From: Paracoccus sp. DMF-8
GTDB taxonomy: Bacteria > Pseudomonadota > Alphaproteobacteria > Rhodobacterales > Rhodobacteraceae
Length of the DNA stretch: 64,000 nt
Assembly (NCBI RefSeq): GCF_029309835.1
Contig: NZ_JARJHL010000010.1
Span: 310,001-374,000, forward strand
Direction: 5' to 3'
The notes below the pieces were generated by a model that was given only the letters and a program-made list of their open reading frames with translations, did no database searches and had not been told where the DNA came from. Numbering within the stretch: the first letter of the stretch is position 1; every line of letters starts with the position of its first letter. Below, piece by piece: positions 47,782 to 57,067 of this stretch. Position numbers and translations under genes: made by a program.

Positions 47782-48342
47782 ATGAACCCGATCGCCATCG
47801 GTATTCTTGCACTCAGCATGTCCGTCGACGCCTTTATCGCCAGCCTTGCGCGGGGCGCGGGGGGCGAGCGGCCAAACCTGCGCCGCGTCATCGGCACCGG
47901 TGCGATCTTTGGCGTGGTCGAGATGCTGACCCCGCTGATCGGTTGGGCGCTTGGCGTCGCGGCCAGCCAATATGTTCAGGTCTTTGACCATTGGATCGCC
48001 TTTGGCCTCTTGGCCGCCGTCGGCACGCATATGCTGCTGCAGGCGCTGTCGGCGGATGCCGAAAGCTGTGCCCGGCCCGTGACCTTCTGGGCGCTGGTTG
48101 CGACGGCTGTCGGCACTTCGATCGACGCGATGGCGATCGGCGTGTCGCTGGCTTTTCTTGATGTGAACATTCTGGTCATCGCGGGCGCCATCGGCACGGC
48201 GACCATGGTGATGAGCATGGTGGGGCTGGCCGCGGGCGGTTTGCTGGGGCGCAAATTCGGCCGCGTGATCGAGGCTTTGGGCGGGCTTGCGCTGATCGCC
48301 CTTGGCACCACGATCCTGTTGCGCCACCTGACCGGCGCCTGA
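47782..48342 (+). CDS. mntP: manganese efflux pump MntP
   Basis: 186 residues, polytopic, exporting excess Mn(II). Two repeated units show the typical acidic residue within a membrane helix: ALSMSVDAFIASLARGA near residue 10 and ATAVGTSIDAMAIGVSLAFL near 115. Six hydrophobic segments are visible. AAAGGAA precedes the ATG. Expression is likely raised by Mn(II) through the riboswitch upstream. The Mu-like prophage begins about 40 bp after its stop. Confidence 0.93.
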   Translation: MNPIAIGILALSMSVDAFIASLARGAGGERPNLRRVIGTGAIFGVVEMLTPLIGWALGVAASQYVQVFDHWIAFGLLAAVGTHMLLQALSADAESCARPVTFWALVATAVGTSIDAMAIGVSLAFLDVNILVIAGAIGTATMVMSMVGLAAGGLLGRKFGRVIEALGGLALIALGTTILLRHLTGA

Positions 48343-48835
48343 TCGCCCCCCTCCCTTCCTCCCCCGGCTTCACGTGCCCGCTTTCATTGAGTTTGATACC
48401 AGCGTAACAGAGGGTTTGATACGCGAAGACCCACAGAGGTCTTGAGGCTATCGGAGATGGTCGCGGGTTGTTGCGGGCGGGTCGGCGGCGCTTCTGGAAC
48501 CATCTGTGGATGGTCGATTGATGGATGTGCAGGCCGGGCGGGAAGTGCTGCGCGATCTCGTCCGCGACCTGCTTGAATGTCATTCGGTCGATTCGGGCAA
48601 GGATGAAGGCTTGCAGCGCGGGGTTGCTGTCGATGATCGACGGGACGCCGGATCGGTGTTCGCGGCGATGTTCGGTCACCGGCACGTCGCAGGGCGGCAG
48701 GATGGTTGTCCGACCCTGAACAGCCCTTTCACGCACCGTTTCAAGGGTGGTTTCAAGCCGTTTGAACGCGGCTTGCATGACTCTGATTTCGGTCAGGGCC
48801 ATGTCGATGGAGGTAAGGGGATCAAACTTGCTCAT
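48176..48835 (-). pseudogene. Mu gp27-like phage protein, running out of the prophage
   Basis: MSKFDPLTSIDMALTEIRVM opens a helical protein. NPALQAFILARIDRMTFKQV and HQSTIHRWFQKRRRP form a helix-turn-helix resembling the DUF3486/gp27 proteins that act as small terminase partners in Mu-like phages. Past the prophage end at 48382 the frame continues through host DNA and overlaps mntP on the other strand, ending at 48176, so the native C-terminus is lost or the true stop has been removed. Confidence 0.6.
48382..48422 (+). repeat. left end of the Mu-like prophage with two transposase-site-like repeats
   Basis: TTTCATTGAGTTTGATACC at 48382-48400, then a second TTTGATAC at 48415-48422 preceded by ACAGAGGG. 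Together with the right-end copies these repeats look like the binding sites that Mu-type transposases use. Confidence 0.75.
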
Positions 48836-49284
48836 GCGAGCAACTCCGATAGATCACCGATAACCAGGTCCTCGATTCGCACCCTGTCATCATCCGACAG
48901 GCCAAGGAAAGGGCGGGCGGGGATGCCGCGATCCTCATCCCCGAACTGATGCGTCGCACCTTGCAGCACGCAAGCACCCACGCCGACCGCCGGGGCGCTG
49001 CGATTGCCGAAGACCTCGTGTTGGATGCTGTCGCGCATATGGCCTTCGCCGATCAGCAGCGAATTGCCTGCATGGCGGGTCCGGGCATACTCATCCGACC
49101 AAGCAGGCCATGTTTCGCCTTCGGGGCCTTGCTTGCTGTTTACGAGGCGATTGACCGTGCTGTCCGTGATCAAGGCGCCAATCGCATCTGCCAGCGCTGC
49201 AAGCTGGTAATCATCGAGCTTGTCGAGCCTTCGCCTCCATCCGGCGCTTGCGACATCCAAGGCAATTTGAGCGGAAACCGTCAT
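48832..49284 (-). CDS. phage virion morphogenesis protein (Mu gpG-like)
   Basis: 150 residues, MTVSAQIALDVASAGWRRRL to SELLA. Features of the virion morphogenesis family are TGPEGETW-like QGPEGETWPAWSDEYARTRH and HQFGDEDRGIPARPFLGLSD near the C-terminus. Its stop overlaps the next minus-strand ATG. Confidence 0.85.
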   Translation of the reverse strand: MTVSAQIALDVASAGWRRRLDKLDDYQLAALADAIGALITDSTVNRLVNSKQGPEGETWPAWSDEYARTRHAGNSLLIGEGHMRDSIQHEVFGNRSAPAVGVGACVLQGATHQFGDEDRGIPARPFLGLSDDDRVRIEDLVIGDLSELLA

Positions 49285-49379
49285 GGCACTCCTCCTTTTC
49301 CACAGCGCCCGAGACGGCCCCTTGCCGACCGTCTCAGGGCCGGATCGCGGCACCCCACCGGAGCCGCGATATGCGATGA

Positions 49380-50270
49380 TCAGTCCAGCGCGTCGGGCGA
49401 GGGTCCCAGTTGGGCGGCAATCTCGGCGGCGGCATCCGCCCTTTCGCGCGAAGCTGTTTGCGGCAGATTGCTGAACGCGCGTCGGTGGAACAGATGCGCC
49501 CATGCCGGGGCGCTGGACTGCATGAAGCCGTCGAAAGCCTCGGGGTTCTGCCTGCAAAGCGCGGTCGCCCATGGGACCATCGCCGGGGTGATGTAACCGC
49601 CATTCAGCGCGGTCTCGACCTTGGCATCTGCTTCGCGCGTGCTCATCAGCGCCACATGCTGGTGCCGATCCTTCAGCAGATCGGCAACGGCAACGGGAAC
49701 GTGTTACGCGGGGTCTGACGTCCTGAGCGCGTTGACCGCTGTCAGGATCGCCGCCGTATCGGCCTCGGCAGGCAGGCCGAGCGCGGCGGCCACCTGCGAC
49801 GGCCCGGCGCCGGGCTGTTCGCTGGAAGGGCCTTGAGCATCAGATATCGGACGATGAACCAGACCGGCACCTATGATCCGGACAATCCTTCCATCCGGGA
49901 GTGGTTCATCACCGGGCTGATGAGCGATATTCGCGGGCCATGATCGCATTGCGCGCCGTTTCGGTCCCACTCGACCAAGCCCCCAGATGCCGCTCTCGCG
50001 CGCCTCGACCTGCTTGATCCAGCCAGCCGCCCGCACGTCACCGGAGGCGGGCCGAACCTCTGGATCATCAATCTGGTGGTTATAGTCCACCGGAAGGTCA
50101 CCACGATTAAGACTTTCGGCAATCACACCCTGCGGATTGTTCAGGACAAAGCTGCGCCCATCGCGACCTTGAAACCGCCCCGCAGGCAACAGATGCACCC
50201 ATTGTCCGGCAGCGGATGCGGCTGGCAGTTCGGATTCGGCGCACCAGGAGGAAACCAGATCCATGATCAA
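49380..50270 (-). pseudogene. Mu-like prophage I protein (protease/scaffold), frameshifted
   Basis: The start MIMDLVSSWCAESELPAASA continues with WVHLLPAGRFQGRDGRSFVL and LPVDYNHQIDDPEVRPASGD, the protease part of gpI. Around 49880-49990 the frame changes (VEWDRNGAQ, then ISPVMNHSRM in another frame), and IVRIIGAGLVHRP resumes. After LRTSDPA near 49710 a third frame holds the C-terminal piece EADAKVETALNGGYITPAMV to PSPDALD. Several breaks; whether all are real is unclear. Confidence 0.75.
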
Positions 50271-51201
50271 CCCTCCAGATAGGGCGAAACGATCAGCTCC
50301 GCCGATCCGGCCCAGACGTTGGACGATCCGTCCACCTCGGTTGCCTTCAACACCTTGCGGGCAGTCGCCTCAAGAGAGGCAGGAACCACCAGAAGGTTTG
50401 GGTTCACGCCGAGGATGCGGCCCTTGTCGCCTTTGCGCTTCATCATCGTGGCGCGGGCCGCAGCATAGGATTCTTGGGTCAGCGGCACACGAGAGGCATG
50501 AGCCAGCTGCCACAGCCCGTAACCGGCATTCGCCCGCGCCCGGACACCATACAGATAGTTATCTGTCAGAAACGCGCGCTCGTCGTCGTGGCGTGTGATC
50601 TGGAGTGAATTCAGTAGCCTTCGCGTTCCTGCCAGATCAGGGGGCGGATCGAACGCGTCGTATCCAGCAGATACCACGCTTCTGTTCGGTCCGTTACGTC
50701 TTCCGGGTCTTGCAGGTTGCTGACCAGCGTGTAGTTCCGCCCGTTGTTGACGGTTTCGCCGTCCTCATCCGGCACCGGATGCTCAGCGTCGAAGAAATAT
50801 TGACCATCGTAGCAGGGCGATGCGAAGCCAGCCGCCAACAGTGGGAAGATGATCGTATCAGGGTGCTGACGTGCAGTATGTCCCATTTCCGCGATCATCG
50901 GCTTGAACAGCCCGAGCTTGCCATCCGAAATATCGTCGCGGCTGATGCCAACGGTGCTTTCGAACTTGCGGTTGGTGATGCTGAAGCTGAACGCTTCCAG
51001 CGATTTCACCTCGCGTTCGCCCGACAGCCATTCGCGCATTTGCGGAAACTGGCCAAGCCAGCCATAGGTTTCGTCGCGACTGCTGCTTTCCACCTTCATG
51101 GCGATCTTGTCCCAGTAGACCGGGGCCTGTCCATAGGCATCGCCAAAGATCGACTTGAAGCCCTTGAAGGCAAGGGCAATGGTTTCCGCGTTGATGATCA
51201 T
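50267..51201 (-). pseudogene. Mu-like major head protein gpT, frameshifted
   Basis: MIINAETIALAFKGFKSIFG opens the gpT capsid protein, followed by ETYGWLGQFPQMREWLSGER and VGISRDDISDGKLGLFKPMI. After LIWQEREGY at about 50611 the frame breaks, and LQITRHDDERAFLTDNYLYG, GVRARANAGYGLWQLAHASR and SAELIVSPYLEG finish the protein in a second frame. A one-base indel is enough to repair it. Confidence 0.87.
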
Positions 51202-51686
51202 CGCGGGTCCTTTGTGTTGGGGGTTTGGGGGCGGGCCGCGCCGATATCCTGCGGAACGACGCCGATGTTGATCAGCCGGGCGCGGTGGTTGCTGACGGTG
51301 CGGCTGTGGACGTGAAGCGCCGCCGAGATTTCGGCAAGCGACTGTCCCCGCATCAGCCGATGATAGATCGTCCAGGCCAGACGGGCATGATATGCCATCA
51401 GGCCAGAGGGAACCGTGATCCGGCCATGGCCGATATGGGTTTGCAGCCAGCGCAGCGCCGTATTCACCAGATCGCCAGGCACTTCCCCGATCGGTTTGGA
51501 TGCAACGGAAACCTGCCGCCCGCCATGGGCCAGCAGAAAGGCCCGCAGCACGTCATGACCGCAATCATCTTCCATGTCCCAAAGCATGGGCGGCATTTTG
51601 GACAACCCGATACCCGCGCATTCCGCACAGGTGGGAGACATCAGAAGAGGATAGGGATCGCTGGTCATGCAGCGAATATCCGTCAA
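51198..51686 (-). CDS. Mor-like helix-turn-helix regulator
   Basis: 162 residues (a shorter start MTSDPYPLLMS at 51668 is possible). The segment HDVLRAFLLAHGGRQVSVAS and a C-terminal helix-turn-helix MRGQSLAEISAALHVHSRTV resemble Mor/C activators, which switch on Mu middle and late genes. CAECAGIG could be part of a metal site. Its position between GemA and the head genes agrees with such a role. Confidence 0.6.
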   Translation of the reverse strand: MTDIRCMTSDPYPLLMSPTCAECAGIGLSKMPPMLWDMEDDCGHDVLRAFLLAHGGRQVSVASKPIGEVPGDLVNTALRWLQTHIGHGRITVPSGLMAYHARLAWTIYHRLMRGQSLAEISAALHVHSRTVSNHRARLINIGVVPQDIGAARPQTPNTKDPR

Positions 51687-51814
51687 CCCTGAAAGGCGTT
51701 CGGCCTTGAAGATATTCGGGGGATGCGCCCGGAGGTCGGCACACCTCGCGGTTCAAGACCGGTAAGCCATGGCTCGGGTCGCGCGGTCAGAAATGCGCCC
51801 GGATCGGCGTCGGA

Positions 51815-51967
51815 TCAAGTCCCTTTCGACATGCGGGCGAGGGTCAGGACCGCAATCGAATAATTAAACGGGTTTCCGGCGTCTTTAAACGGGGTGCGAG
51901 CTTTCAGAGGGTGCAGGTAGCCGAAAGGCAAGAAAGGCCACTCACGGCGCAAAAATTTGGGGCGCAT
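51815..51967 (-). CDS. possible small phage protein
   Basis: 50 residues, MRPKFLRREWPFLPFGYLHP, basic and aromatic, lying between the GemA and Mor-like genes. No family recognised and no good ribosome site. The rest of 51687-52008 holds nothing else I can support. Confidence 0.3.
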   Translation of the reverse strand: MRPKFLRREWPFLPFGYLHPLKARTPFKDAGNPFNYSIAVLTLARMSKGT

Positions 51968-52008
51968 GAAAAAGGCGGCACCTTGCAGCGCCGCTCTTGC
52001 AGTCCGGA

Positions 52009-52437
52009 TCACGCTGCGGTGCCGTTGCGCGCCCGCGCTTTCCACGCTTTCAAAGCTGTGATTGCCTTGCGCGCGGCATCCATCGTCAGGAAACGCATAC
52101 TGTCCACCTTGAAGAACTTGTGCAGCCAGCCCAAAAGCGCGGCATCGTCGCATTCGCGGGCGTCATGCACCTCCCGCCAAAGCTCGCGGATCAGTTCAAG
52201 CTGGGCAAAGGTGGCCATGCCGGGCCGGTTGCCATAGCGCGGGGCCCCTTTCCCGAGGGGGCGGAACCCGCAATACTCGAAAAACCCCATCATCGCCTCG
52301 AACCCGGCTTGATCCAGTTCGGTCGAGCTGGTCACACCCGCGATGCGCACCAGCGCTTGCCGGTAAAGATCATCGTCCAGACCAAGCTTGCCCTTGGCGA
52401 CATGCAGGATCGCCTTCTGCGGCTTGCTGATCGTCAT
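52009..52437 (-). CDS. GemA-like phage regulatory protein (Mu gp16)
   Basis: 142 residues. QKAILHVAKGKLGLDDDLYR and the hallmark NRPGMATFAQLELIRELWRE place it in the GemA family, early Mu proteins that affect host gene expression and DNA supercoiling. The C-terminal part LTMDAARKAITALKAWK is also conserved. It overlaps the preceding gene by four bases. Confidence 0.88.
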   Translation of the reverse strand: MTISKPQKAILHVAKGKLGLDDDLYRQALVRIAGVTSSTELDQAGFEAMMGFFEYCGFRPLGKGAPRYGNRPGMATFAQLELIRELWREVHDARECDDAALLGWLHKFFKVDSMRFLTMDAARKAITALKAWKARARNGTAA

Positions 52438-52823
52438 GCCGTTTTTCCCTTCGCTTCATTGTCCGCCCGCTCCTGCACCATCCGGCCAACAGCTGCGCGC
52501 GGGACCATTTCAACATCGTCAAGCAAGGCAGCTTCATGTTCGGAGACATGCTGAAGCCCCCGGCTGGCCAGATCGACCATGGCGATCATGCCGGGATCGC
52601 TACTCAAGCTCTGCGACATGACCCCTGACAGATGATCGAGTGCTGATTGTGCGCACCGCACCACGTGGCTCAACTCGGATATCGCATCCGGCAATGCATC
52701 CCATGCCGCTTCCGGCAGAACAATCGGGAGTTCATACAGCGTCTGACGGTGTTCGATTTCCCAGGCGAACTGTTCACCGACATTGGAAAATTCCGGGCGT
52801 TTGAGAATATAGGCGCAGGACAT
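52434..52823 (-). CDS. hypothetical Mu-like early protein
   Basis: 129 residues, MSCAYILKRPEFSNVGEQFA to NEAKGKTA. Helical and acidic with no recognised domain. It lies between the transposase remnant and gemA, where Mu-like phages carry unidentified early genes. A GTG one codon upstream is an alternative start. Confidence 0.6.
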   Translation of the reverse strand: MSCAYILKRPEFSNVGEQFAWEIEHRQTLYELPIVLPEAAWDALPDAISELSHVVRCAQSALDHLSGVMSQSLSSDPGMIAMVDLASRGLQHVSEHEAALLDDVEMVPRAAVGRMVQERADNEAKGKTA

Positions 52824-52961
52824 CACTTGCCCCCCATCAATCGCGTCGTCAGTTTCAGATCAACAATCGCCGCGCGCGCACATGGTGCCCGGTAATGATC
52901 GAACCACCAGCGAAATCAAGGGCAAGAGACAGAACATGCTCAATGTTTCGCAATGCATGAC

Positions 52962-54210
52962 CGAGAACGGCACCGGGACCACATCGCGGCCGGGGGCAGC
53001 GCCAGGTGCGTGGCCAGCATGGGCACCCTTGAACTCGGGCCGGTCGTCGATCACCCGCGACAGGGTGGCGAAGGTCCGCTCCGCGATCTTCGCCCGCGCG
53101 TTCTTCGGAATCGCAAATGTCAGGTCAACCCCAAGATGGTAGCAGACGCCGAGCGGTTTCACGCCGGGCTGACCCTTGCCCTTGCCGCGCCATTTGAATT
53201 TGGTGCCGCCCGCGACCAGATGCCCGGCAAAAGCCGAGCCGTTGTCGGTATAGAGCCGGTCGAAGATGTCATGCTTCTGGCAAACCTTGCGGATCAGGCG
53301 CGCCGTTGCCACCGCATTTTCAGAGCAGGCAATCTCATAGCCCAAGACAAAATTAGAAGCCGTATCGACCAGCGCCAGCATGACCGGCCGCACCGGCTCG
53401 CCGTCTCCAAAATCCACCCAAAAGTCTTGTGTGCGTCCGTCCAGCGACACGACTTCCAAGGGTTTAAGCGTGGTTTTGTCCCGCTTGATCGGCATCGCCA
53501 GCCGGTTGACGACTTCTTCGCGCCCGAAGCGTGCAACCAGTTCCGGGCCTCGAGCAGCGCATCCCAGCGCCGCCAAACCGTCTGATAGGTTGCCCACTGC
53601 CAGCCGTGCCTGCGCGCCACATCGCGCACATCGCGCCAAACGCTACTCGAGTGGGAATTGCGGCCCGGCATCGCGGATCGTGGTCATGAAAAACGCCCAT
53701 GCCTTTTCCGAAATCTCCACTGCGCCCGCGCCCTTGCGGGCGTAGCCGGGAACCAGAGCCGGAGCGAAGTTGATGGGATCGACGCCATCAACTGCGCGCA
53801 GAATACGCCGCAGGGTCATCTTGTCGGTGCCGTCCGCACCGAACTTTGCGCGCGTGGTGTCGCATAGCGGTCCGGGCAAGCTCTTGCTGCTGGCCCCGCC
53901 TTTCACCAGAAACCGAGCAATCTCGGCCTTTCGCAGAGCGACGGCTTGCATGGCTGGAGTGGCTTCAGCAAAGCGGTCATGCGCCGCCTCATCGCAATCA
54001 CCGGCGGAAGCCTACCGCCTCGATCTCGCGCAACTCGTAAGCGCGGCGTATGTCGATGGGCAGGTCTTGGGAATGGACAAACTCAAATCGCCCGCCATTT
54101 CCGGTTCCGATATGGAGCGGAATGCAAGCGCGCCGAAGCCATTGTGCGGCGGCCGTGCGGTCGCTTGGGACGATGCCGACGCCGCAAAGAGCTTTGATAG
54201 GGACCATCAT
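52962..54210 (-). pseudogene. Mu-type transposase A (DDE), several frameshifts and lost C-terminus
   Basis: Starts MMVPIKALCGVGIVPSDRTA, with the N-terminal DNA-binding region WLRRACIPLHIGTGNGGRFE. The frame shifts near 53998, then MQAVALRKAEIARFLVKGGA continues; another break near 53660 leads to WRDVRDVARRHGWQWATYQT, and a third near 53540 to the catalytic domain: VVSLDGRTQDFWVDFGDGEP and LYTDNGSAFAGHLVAGG provide two of the DDE acids. Homology ends after RDVVPVPFS near 52962, so the C-terminus that contacts MuB is missing. The prophage cannot transpose by itself. Confidence 0.82.
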
Positions 54211-54417
54211 TCGATCATCCCCAGATCGGCCAAGATCTCGTTCACTAATGCCGACGCCTTCTTGCCGCGCCAAAGACCGCGAATAGCCGAGGCGGCATTT
54301 TGGCGTGTCAGCCCCTTGACCCGGCAGTAGCCAGCGAAGGATAGGCCGCGCAGAATCAGGAAGCCTAACGGCTTTGAACAGGTCATCCGGCGGTGTATGT
54401 TGATGCGGAACGCTCAT
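54207..54417 (-). pseudogene. Ner-like early regulator, frameshifted
   Basis: MSVPHQHTPPDDLFKAV, then after a shift near 54365 GFLILRGLSFAGYCRVKGLT, RQNAASAIRGLWRGKKASAL and a stop that overlaps the transposase start. The fold suggests the small Ner/Nlp-type repressor that follows the early promoter in Mu. About 68 residues if repaired. Confidence 0.6.
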
Positions 54418-54453
54418 GCAGTCCTCTTTGTCTGCATGTGGACTTTATGCAGA
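54415..54453. promoter_or_regulatory. operator cluster between repressor and early genes
   Basis: Three half-sites in alternating orientation make two overlapping palindromes: CATGCAG-N10-CTGCATG (54415-54438) and TCTGCAT-N9-ATGCAGA (54431-54453). They lie between the divergent starts at 54417 and 54477, the expected place for the phage repressor and Ner to bind. Confidence 0.75.
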
Positions 54454-54476
54454 CCGCCTAAAACGGTCAAGGGGGT

Positions 54477-54977
54477 ATGATGAGCGATATTGACGTGCAG
54501 ATGGAGCAACTAAAGGCGCACTTTGGAGTTGAAAAAGACGTTGATCTGGCTAAGCAGCTGATGATCGACAAGCGCACCGTATCCGCGTGGCGTGCCCGAG
54601 GTGCGGTCCCAGCTAGGTATCAGAGCATCGCGCAGGTGGGCGATCCTCAAAGCATAATGACCCCTCCCGCGCGATGGGATGAGCATGAGCGCGCAGCATT
54701 TGATCTAGCAATGTTTCGTATGGCGCGGGCGCTGCTTCCCGAAACAGCGACCGGCGAATTTCGCTCGACTATGCAGGCATTTGGCGGAGCCTGGGCATAC
54801 TTCTGGGATGTTATGACCAAAGCACGCCGTGATCTTGTGGGCCAGATGGACGATGGAAGCAAAGAGGTTCGCTCGGCCTTCGCTCTCCTAATGCATGCGG
54901 AGTTACAAAACGACGCCGAAGCAGTCGCTGATGTCCGAAAAGTTCTATCTGACCTTGGGAAGCTTTCAGAGAAATGA
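54477..54977 (+). CDS. phage repressor (CI-like helix-turn-helix)
   Basis: 166 residues. The N-terminal helix-turn-helix VDLAKQLMIDKRTVSAWRAR resembles CI/Bacteriophage_CI_repr domains. The rest (FDLAMFRMARALLPETATGE onward) is unlike the usual peptidase-type repressor tail. It is the only prophage gene on the plus strand and is divergent from ner and transposase, as c is in Mu. ATG at 54477 or 54480. Confidence 0.75.
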   Translation: MMSDIDVQMEQLKAHFGVEKDVDLAKQLMIDKRTVSAWRARGAVPARYQSIAQVGDPQSIMTPPARWDEHERAAFDLAMFRMARALLPETATGEFRSTMQAFGGAWAYFWDVMTKARRDLVGQMDDGSKEVRSAFALLMHAELQNDAEAVADVRKVLSDLGKLSEK

Positions 54978-55083
54978 GCTGTGGGGTGTGGGCAAAACAG
55001 CCCACACCCTCGACTGTAACTCATTGATTTTTATGGTCGCGAAATTGGCGGATTCTGGCAAATCGGCCACTTTCAGTCCTTTG

Positions 55084-55166
55084 GTATCAAACCCTGTGAG
55101 ATTTTTCCCCTGTAAGCCATTGATTTTATTGTGTCGAAAAACCCGCCGGTATCAAATTCAATGAAA
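55084..55166 (-). repeat. right end of the Mu-like prophage with two transposase-site-like repeats
   Basis: GTATCAAA at 55084-55091 (minus strand CACAGGGTTTGATAC, matching the inner left site) and GTATCAAATTCAATGAAA at 55149-55166, the inverted partner of the left terminus. Confidence 0.75.
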
Positions 55167-55235
55167 CCCGTCATCACGGTCGCTTGAGCATGGCCGAACC
55201 AGCCGCTAACAAGGGGCAACCTTTGAGAGCAAGCC

Positions 55236-56573
55236 ATGCCCACCTATCTGACCACGGCCCAACCCGATTTCGAAGCGCGTTTCCTCGACATGCTGTCGGC
55301 CAAGCGCGAGGATGCCAGCGACGTGAATGACGCGGTCGCCGCGATCATCGCCGATGTGCGCGCGCGCGGCGATGCGGCGGTGGCCGAATATACCGCGCGT
55401 TTCGACCGGCTGGACATCACCCCGACGACGCTGGCCTTTACCCCCGATGAAATCGCGGCGCAGGTCGCGCTGGTCCAGCCCGAGGATCGCGCCGCGCTGA
55501 CCCTGGCCGCCGACCGCATCCGTGCCTATCACGCCCGCCAGATGCCCGAAAACATGCTGTGGACCGACCCCGAGGGTGCGACGCTTGGCTGGCGCTGGTC
55601 CGCAGTTTCGGCGGCGGGGCTGTATGTGCCGGGCGGGCAGGCGAGCTATCCGTCCTCGGTCCTGATGAATGCGATTCCCGCGCGGGTCGCGGGGGTCGGG
55701 CGGCTGGTCGTCTGCGTCCCGACGCCGGGCGGCGTGGTCAACCCGCTGGTCATTCTGGCCTGCCAGCTTGCCGGGGTGGATGAAATCTACCGCATCGGCG
55801 GGGCGCAGGCGATTGCCGCGCTGGCCCATGGCACGGCCACGATCCGGCCCGTGGACAAGATCACCGGCCCCGGCAATGCCTATGTCGCGGCGGCCAAGCG
55901 CCATGTCTTTGGCCGCGTCGGCATCGACATGATCGCGGGCCCGTCCGAGGTGCTGATCATCGCCGAAGGCGAACAGAACCCCGAATGGCTGGCGCTGGAT
56001 CTGCTGGCGCAGGCCGAACATGACGCCGATGCGCAGTCGATCCTTGTCACCCCCGATCAGGATCTGGCCCGCGCCGTCATGGCCGAGGTCGACCGCCTGC
56101 TGCCGGTGCTGCCCCGCGCCGAAATCGCGGGCGCAAGCTGGCGCGATTACGGCACGATCATCATCACCCGCGATCTGGCCGAGGCGGCGGCGCTGTCCGA
56201 CCGCGTCGCCCCCGAACATCTGGAGCTTTGCGTCAGCGACCCGGAAACGCTGTGCGACCAGATCCGCCATGCGGGCGCGATCTTCATGGGCGGCTGGACG
56301 CCCGAGGCGGTGGGCGATTACGTTTCCGGCCCGAACCACGTCCTGCCGACCGCGCGCTCGGCCCGGTTTTCGTCGGGGCTGTCGGTGATGGATTTCCTGA
56401 AACGCACCACCCTGTCGCGGCTGACCCCCGGCGCGCTGGCCGCCATCGGTCCCGCTGCGGTGCGGCTGGCGGGTGCCGAGGGGCTTGACGCGCACGGGCT
56501 TTCGGTTTCGGCTCGGCTGGCGAGCCTGAATGAGCAGTCGCAGGGAACAGGATCGAAAGGCGGGCTGAAATGA
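55236..56573 (+). CDS. hisD: histidinol dehydrogenase
   Basis: It performs the last two steps of histidine synthesis, histidinol to histidine. 445 residues; conserved segments are GLYVPGGQASYPSSVLMNAI, KITGPGNAYVAAAKRHVFG, VAPEHLELCVSD and SGPNHVLPTARSARFSSGLS with zinc-binding residues. Its stop overlaps the UPF0262 start (ATGA). In related genomes it follows the DUF2948 gene directly; here the prophage and two host genes intervene. Confidence 0.98.
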   Translation: MPTYLTTAQPDFEARFLDMLSAKREDASDVNDAVAAIIADVRARGDAAVAEYTARFDRLDITPTTLAFTPDEIAAQVALVQPEDRAALTLAADRIRAYHARQMPENMLWTDPEGATLGWRWSAVSAAGLYVPGGQASYPSSVLMNAIPARVAGVGRLVVCVPTPGGVVNPLVILACQLAGVDEIYRIGGAQAIAALAHGTATIRPVDKITGPGNAYVAAAKRHVFGRVGIDMIAGPSEVLIIAEGEQNPEWLALDLLAQAEHDADAQSILVTPDQDLARAVMAEVDRLLPVLPRAEIAGASWRDYGTIIITRDLAEAAALSDRVAPEHLELCVSDPETLCDQIRHAGAIFMGGWTPEAVGDYVSGPNHVLPTARSARFSSGLSVMDFLKRTTLSRLTPGALAAIGPAAVRLAGAEGLDAHGLSVSARLASLNEQSQGTGSKGGLK

Positions 56574-57067
56574 CGCAAGTGACCAGCGCCGGCAGGCTGA
56601 CCCGGATCGAGGTCGATGACAGCGGCCTGCCCGCGCCGACCCCGGAAATGGAACAGGAACGCCGCGTTGCGATCTTTGACCTGATCGAGGACAACAGCTT
56701 CGTCCTGCCCGGCCGCGACGGCCAGCAGGTCCCCGAAGGTCCCTATGCGCTGGTCCTGGCCCTGCGCGAAGGGCGGCTGGTCTTTGACCTGACTACCGAA
56801 TCCGGTGACAAGGTCGGCGAATTCCACCTGTCGCTTGGCCCCTTTCGCCAGACGGTCAAGGATTACTTCCAGATCTGCACCAGCTATTTCGATGCCGTGA
56901 AAAAGCTGCCTCCCGCCCAGATCGAGGCGATCGACATGGCCCGGCGCGGCATCCACAACGAAGGCGCCCGGACCCTGCAGGAACGGCTGGACGGAAAGGC
57001 CGTGATCGACATCGACACGGCGCGGCGCCTGTTTACCCTGATCTGCGTATTGGTCCCGGGGAAATAA
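56570..57067 (+). CDS. UPF0262 family protein
   Basis: 165 residues. MEQERRVAIFDLIEDNSFVL, then ESGDKVGEFHLSLGPFRQTV and AIDMARRGIHNEGARTLQER mark the UPF0262 family, found next to hisD in alphaproteobacteria. Function unknown. Its stop directly precedes the next start. Confidence 0.93.
   Translation: MTQVTSAGRLTRIEVDDSGLPAPTPEMEQERRVAIFDLIEDNSFVLPGRDGQQVPEGPYALVLALREGRLVFDLTTESGDKVGEFHLSLGPFRQTVKDYFQICTSYFDAVKKLPPAQIEAIDMARRGIHNEGARTLQERLDGKAVIDIDTARRLFTLICVLVPGK

Larger units (their letters stand above)
48382..55166 (-). mobile_element. decayed Mu-like prophage
   Basis: About 6.8 kb from a left end TTTCATTGAGTTTGATACC to a right end that reads, on the minus strand, TTTCATTGAATTTGATACC. 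Inside lie a Mu-type repressor, Ner-like, transposase A, GemA, Mor-like, gpT, gpI, gpG and a gp27-like gene. B, terminase, portal, lysis and all tail genes are absent. It interrupts the usual gene order DUF2948-hisD. Clear 5-bp target duplications are not seen; the flanks CCCGC and CCCGT differ at one base. Confidence 0.85.

Noticed and set aside
52860..53000. Extra C-terminal domain on the Mu-type transposase in its last frame.
   Set aside because: The residues after VVPVPFS match no transposase part and look like chance translation past a deletion point.
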